DNA of 8,330 nt from CAIJKW01 sp964443365 (GTDB lineage Bacteria; Patescibacteriota; Minisyncoccia; Phycocordibacterales; CAIZLB01). The DNA lies in assembly GCA_964443365.1 (NCBI GenBank), contig CAYUCM010000030.1, positions 1 through 8,330 of the forward strand. The letters are read 5' to 3'. The first letter of the stretch is position 1, and every line of letters begins with the position of its first letter. The notes under the pieces were generated by a model. It did not search any database, was not told the DNA's origin, and saw only the letters and a program-made list of their open reading frames with translations. Position numbers and translations under genes: made by a program. This document shows positions 6,529 to 8,330 of the stretch, piece by piece.

Positions 6529-6942
6529 ATGAATATTAAACAATTAATCAAAAAATACAATAAATGGAATATTAGAAAGCAAGAAATGGGCTTGTCTTTG
6601 TCCTTTGACAATAAATATTTTAAAGAAGGAGAGATTTGGTGGTGTTCTTTGGGTTTAAACATTGGTAATGAGTCTTATGGAAAGGGAGATGATTTTAGAC
6701 GACCTGTTTTAATTATTAGAAAATTATCTTCTGATTTATGTATAGGATTACCATTAACATCTAAAATCAAAATTGGTACTTGGTTTACTGATATTACACT
6801 AGATAATCAAAAAGTATTTGTGATGTTATATCAAATTAGGGCGTTGAATAAAAAGAGATTTTCTTTAAAAATGGGGCAGTTAAATGCTGTTGAATTAAAT
6901 AATATAAAAGAAAAGCTTAAGCATTTGCTTAAGCTTTTCTAA
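6529..6942 (+). CDS. MazF/PemK-family toxin-like endoribonuclease with N-terminal extension
   Basis: A 137-residue protein. From about residue 31 it follows the MazF fold: EGEIWWCSLG (33-42), the loop with GKGDDFRRPVLII (51-63), LPLTSKIK (74-81) and the C-terminal helix region YQIRALNKKRF. In MazF toxins an Arg in the RPVL segment and a Thr after the third strand catalyse mRNA cleavage; Arg58 and Thr77 occupy those places, so activity is plausible. Residues 1-30 are an extra Lys-rich, amphipathic segment (IKQLIKKYNKWNIRKQEMG) not found in classical MazF. From memory, similar extensions occur in candidate-phyla homologues. No MazE-like antitoxin gene flanks it: upstream is the divergent regulator, downstream dnaX. 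The last ten codons are built from an inverted repeat. It could be a solitary toxin or a housekeeping RNase. Confidence 0.85.
   Translation: MNIKQLIKKYNKWNIRKQEMGLSLSFDNKYFKEGEIWWCSLGLNIGNESYGKGDDFRRPVLIIRKLSSDLCIGLPLTSKIKIGTWFTDITLDNQKVFVMLYQIRALNKKRFSLKMGQLNAVELNNIKEKLKHLLKLF
6909..6940. terminator. Hairpin embedded in the end of the toxin gene, possible terminator
   Basis: A perfect 15-bp inverted repeat (6909-6923 with 6926-6940) leaves only TT between the arms; in RNA the inner A-U pair would open to an ATTT loop. The 5' arm is A-rich and the 3' arm ends in CTTTTCT, so the stem itself carries the U-rich part, but no T-run follows (AAAATTG comes next). The stem covers the last ten codons (EKLKHLLKLF) and reaches the first base of the TAA. 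It may act as a weak terminator in either direction. Confidence 0.45.
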
Positions 6943-6950
6943 AATTGTCA

Positions 6951-6992
6951 CCAAGCTTACGCTTGGATCGAAAGGATTGACGGATCAATCCT
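6951..6992. repeat. Two consecutive small hairpins between the toxin gene and dnaX
   Basis: Hairpin one: CCAAGC (6951-6956), loop TTAC, GCTTGG (6961-6966). Hairpin two: AGGATTGA (6973-6980), loop CGGA, TCAATCCT (6985-6992). Both stems are perfect with 4-nt loops and 6 nt between them. Neither is followed by a T-run. Together with the hairpin ending at 6940 they make three in 84 nt. They could be a REP-like intergenic element, a 3'-end stabilising structure, or protein-binding palindromes. Confidence 0.5.
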
Positions 6993-7068
6993 CAAAGGTA
7001 TCTACATACTATCATTCTAGTAATATCCTTGTCAAATTAAATTTGGATTTCTGCCCTGCGCCAATAAA

Positions 7069-7077
7069 TGCTATAAT
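7069..7077 (+). promoter_or_regulatory. Extended -10 promoter of dnaX, predicted leaderless
   Basis: TGCTATAAT (7069-7077) is a perfect extended -10 element. No convincing -35 lies 16-18 bp upstream, as is common when an extended -10 is present. The ATG at 7084 is 7 nt after the last base of the box, the same spacing as at the helicase gene. The transcript should start at or beside the start codon, supporting ATG 7084 despite the unusual N-terminal extension it implies. Confidence 0.6.
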
Positions 7078-7083
7078 CTCCTC

Positions 7084-8190
7084 ATGTCATCAAAAAATAC
7101 ATCTAATACCGCAAGTGCCGTTTCTGGCACTTCAGGTGCTACAGCCCACACTTCTTTATATAGAACATACAGGCCCTCGGATTTTAAAGAAGTAATAGGG
7201 CAGGATCATGTAGTTTCCGTGCTAGAGGATTCTGTGAGGGCTGGCAAAATTGCTCATGCCTATCTTTTTTGTGGCGGTAGAGGAACTGGCAAAACAAGCG
7301 TGGCTAGAATATTCGCTAAAATGCTTGGAACAACAGATAGGGATTTATATGAAATTGATGCCGCCTCAAATACAAGTGTTGACGATATAAGAAATTTGAA
7401 TGAGTCAGTTCACACCTTGCCATTTGATTCAAAATATAAAGTTTATATTTTGGACGAGGTTCACATGCTCTCAAAATCCGCTTTTAATGCATTTCTTAAA
7501 ACCCTGGAAGAGCCACCTAAGCATGTCATTTTTATACTCGCAACAACAGAATTACAAAAGTTGCCTGATACCGTTATTTCAAGATGTCAGACCTATCAAT
7601 TCAAAAAGCCAAATGTGGGTACACTTAAGAAAATAACAATTGATATAGCAAGCAAAGAGGGAGTAAAAATTAACGAGGATGGAGCAAATCTAATTGCACT
7701 TTTGGGCGACGGCTCATTCAGAGATACCCTTAGCGTTTTACAAAAAGTTTTATCTTTGGCAGGGGGCGCGGATACTTCTTCGTCAAAAAAAACTGATGAA
7801 ATAGAAATAAAATTAAATGAAATAGAGAAGATTACGGGGGCGCCACAGAAAAAACTCGTACATAAATTTATTAAGGGATTACTTTTGGGAAAAGCAGAAG
7901 ATTCTTTTTTGGCGATTGAAGAAGTTGAGAGCTCCGCTTTGGATGTTAAATTATTTACAGAATTATCAATGGAGAGTTTGAGAAAAATACTTTTGATAAG
8001 TTTTAATCCTTCTCATAAAAATGAATTATCAAGTTTGGATGAAGATTTGATACAAGAAATGAAATTAATGTCCGTTTCTCCAAAAAAAGTTGCAAGCATT
8101 TTGGAGATGATGTTGACTGCGTACTCAAGATTGGGAAGGGGGGCAATTGCTACTTTGCCACTAGAGCTTTTGATTGCCGAGAATTCATAG
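7084..8190 (+). CDS. dnaX: DNA polymerase III clamp-loader subunit (gamma form), short and without zinc module
   Basis: A 368-residue AAA+ ATPase that, with the delta subunits, loads the sliding clamp at the replication fork. After a Ser/Thr/Ala-rich extension (1-23) the canonical LYRTYRPSDFKEVIGQ begins. Walker A is GGRGTGKT (64-71), Walker B YILDEVHM (121-128), the SRC motif 166-168, and sensor 2 lies in GSFRD (Arg213). The collar domain III follows to the end (about 245-360). Two features differ from the textbook protein. The four-Cys zinc-binding module normally between Walker A and EIDAAS is absent: only GTTDRDL links AKM to YEIDAAS. There is also no tau-specific C-terminus for binding polymerase alpha or DnaB. 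Recalled Parcubacteria homologues share the short linker, so it is probably lineage-typical. Its own promoter and a structured gap separate it from the toxin gene. The only recognisable 3' signal is a T7 run (8246-8252) without a clear stem. Confidence 0.95.
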   Translation: MSSKNTSNTASAVSGTSGATAHTSLYRTYRPSDFKEVIGQDHVVSVLEDSVRAGKIAHAYLFCGGRGTGKTSVARIFAKMLGTTDRDLYEIDAASNTSVDDIRNLNESVHTLPFDSKYKVYILDEVHMLSKSAFNAFLKTLEEPPKHVIFILATTELQKLPDTVISRCQTYQFKKPNVGTLKKITIDIASKEGVKINEDGANLIALLGDGSFRDTLSVLQKVLSLAGGADTSSSKKTDEIEIKLNEIEKITGAPQKKLVHKFIKGLLLGKAEDSFLAIEEVESSALDVKLFTELSMESLRKILLISFNPSHKNELSSLDEDLIQEMKLMSVSPKKVASILEMMLTAYSRLGRGAIATLPLELLIAENS

Positions 8191-8330
8191 AGATGAGTTT
8201 TGTTATGTGATGTTTGGCGAGCTTGTCGTACTGTGTTTTGTTGTGTTTTTTTATTGACCGACGTTGTTTATTTTTGTAAAGTTATTTTGGACGAATTGGC
8301 GCAGTTGCCAGTAGTTCATTCCACATTTCA
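8191..8330. other. Downstream region with no firmly supported gene
   Basis: The first 90 bases after dnaX are T/G-rich and include a T7 run at 8246-8252, but no stem strong enough to call a terminator. In the last 49 bases a minus-strand frame is open from the window edge and stops at 8282-8284, reading EMWNELLATAPIRPK. This could be the C-terminus of a convergent gene entering from the right. A plus-strand frame is open over the same bases, so the call is undecided. Confidence 0.25.

Noticed and set aside
6521..6532. Mini-ORF ATG GGA CAA TGA overlapping the toxin start codon
   Set aside because: Its ATG lies directly behind the predicted -10 box, so it would not be part of the transcript. 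The overlap is probably chance.
6977..7195. Open frame between the toxin gene and dnaX
   Set aside because: It runs across the hairpin region and the dnaX promoter and into dnaX in another phase. The translation is not protein-like and no start signal is present.
1..8330. Insertion sequence, prophage or defence island
   Set aside because: No transposase, integrase or phage structural gene, and no terminal inverted repeats with target duplications, were recognised. The helicase-nuclease fits general DNA repair without needing a defence role.

Overview
The window reads like a genome fragment of a Candidate Phyla Radiation (Patescibacteria) bacterium, most likely of the Parcubacteria group. The reasons are the low-GC, compact layout, the standard genetic code, a short DnaX without the usual zinc module, a standalone MazF/PemK-like toxin that starts with a short Lys/Trp-containing helix, a very large single-chain UvrD-type helicase fused to a PD-(D/E)XK nuclease, and start codons placed directly behind -10 boxes with no Shine-Dalgarno sequence. 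The taxonomic call is inference from recalled family features, not from a search.

Layout from left to right. Positions 3-1298 (+) hold the C-terminal part of an unrecognised, Thr/Ala/Ser/Gly-rich, probably exported protein whose start lies outside the window. A strong GC-rich hairpin (1358-1392) follows. Behind it, on the minus strand, lies a small hypothetical gene of higher GC (1422-1921) whose reading frame is broken at a G4 run; adding one G restores a 166-residue protein. A divergent intergenic region (1922-2050) leads to the 1201-residue helicase-nuclease (2051-5656, +). Convergent to it is an OmpR-type response regulator (5695-6363, -). A 165-bp AT-rich intergenic region (6364-6528) separates the regulator from a divergently transcribed MazF-like toxin gene (6529-6942, +). 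A run of three hairpins (6909-6992) follows, then dnaX (7084-8190, +). The last 140 bases hold no gene I can support firmly.

Functionally the window combines DNA repair (helicase-nuclease), replication (clamp-loader subunit), signalling (a response regulator without a partner kinase here) and an RNA-cleaving toxin. The plus-strand genes from 2051 on each have their own apparent promoter, so I see no operon. The points most worth following up are the DnaA-box-like cluster beside an AT-rich tract at 6438-6520, the zinc-module-less DnaX, the frame-broken minus-strand gene, and the repeated leaderless-promoter architecture. I did not find a convincing new multi-gene system.
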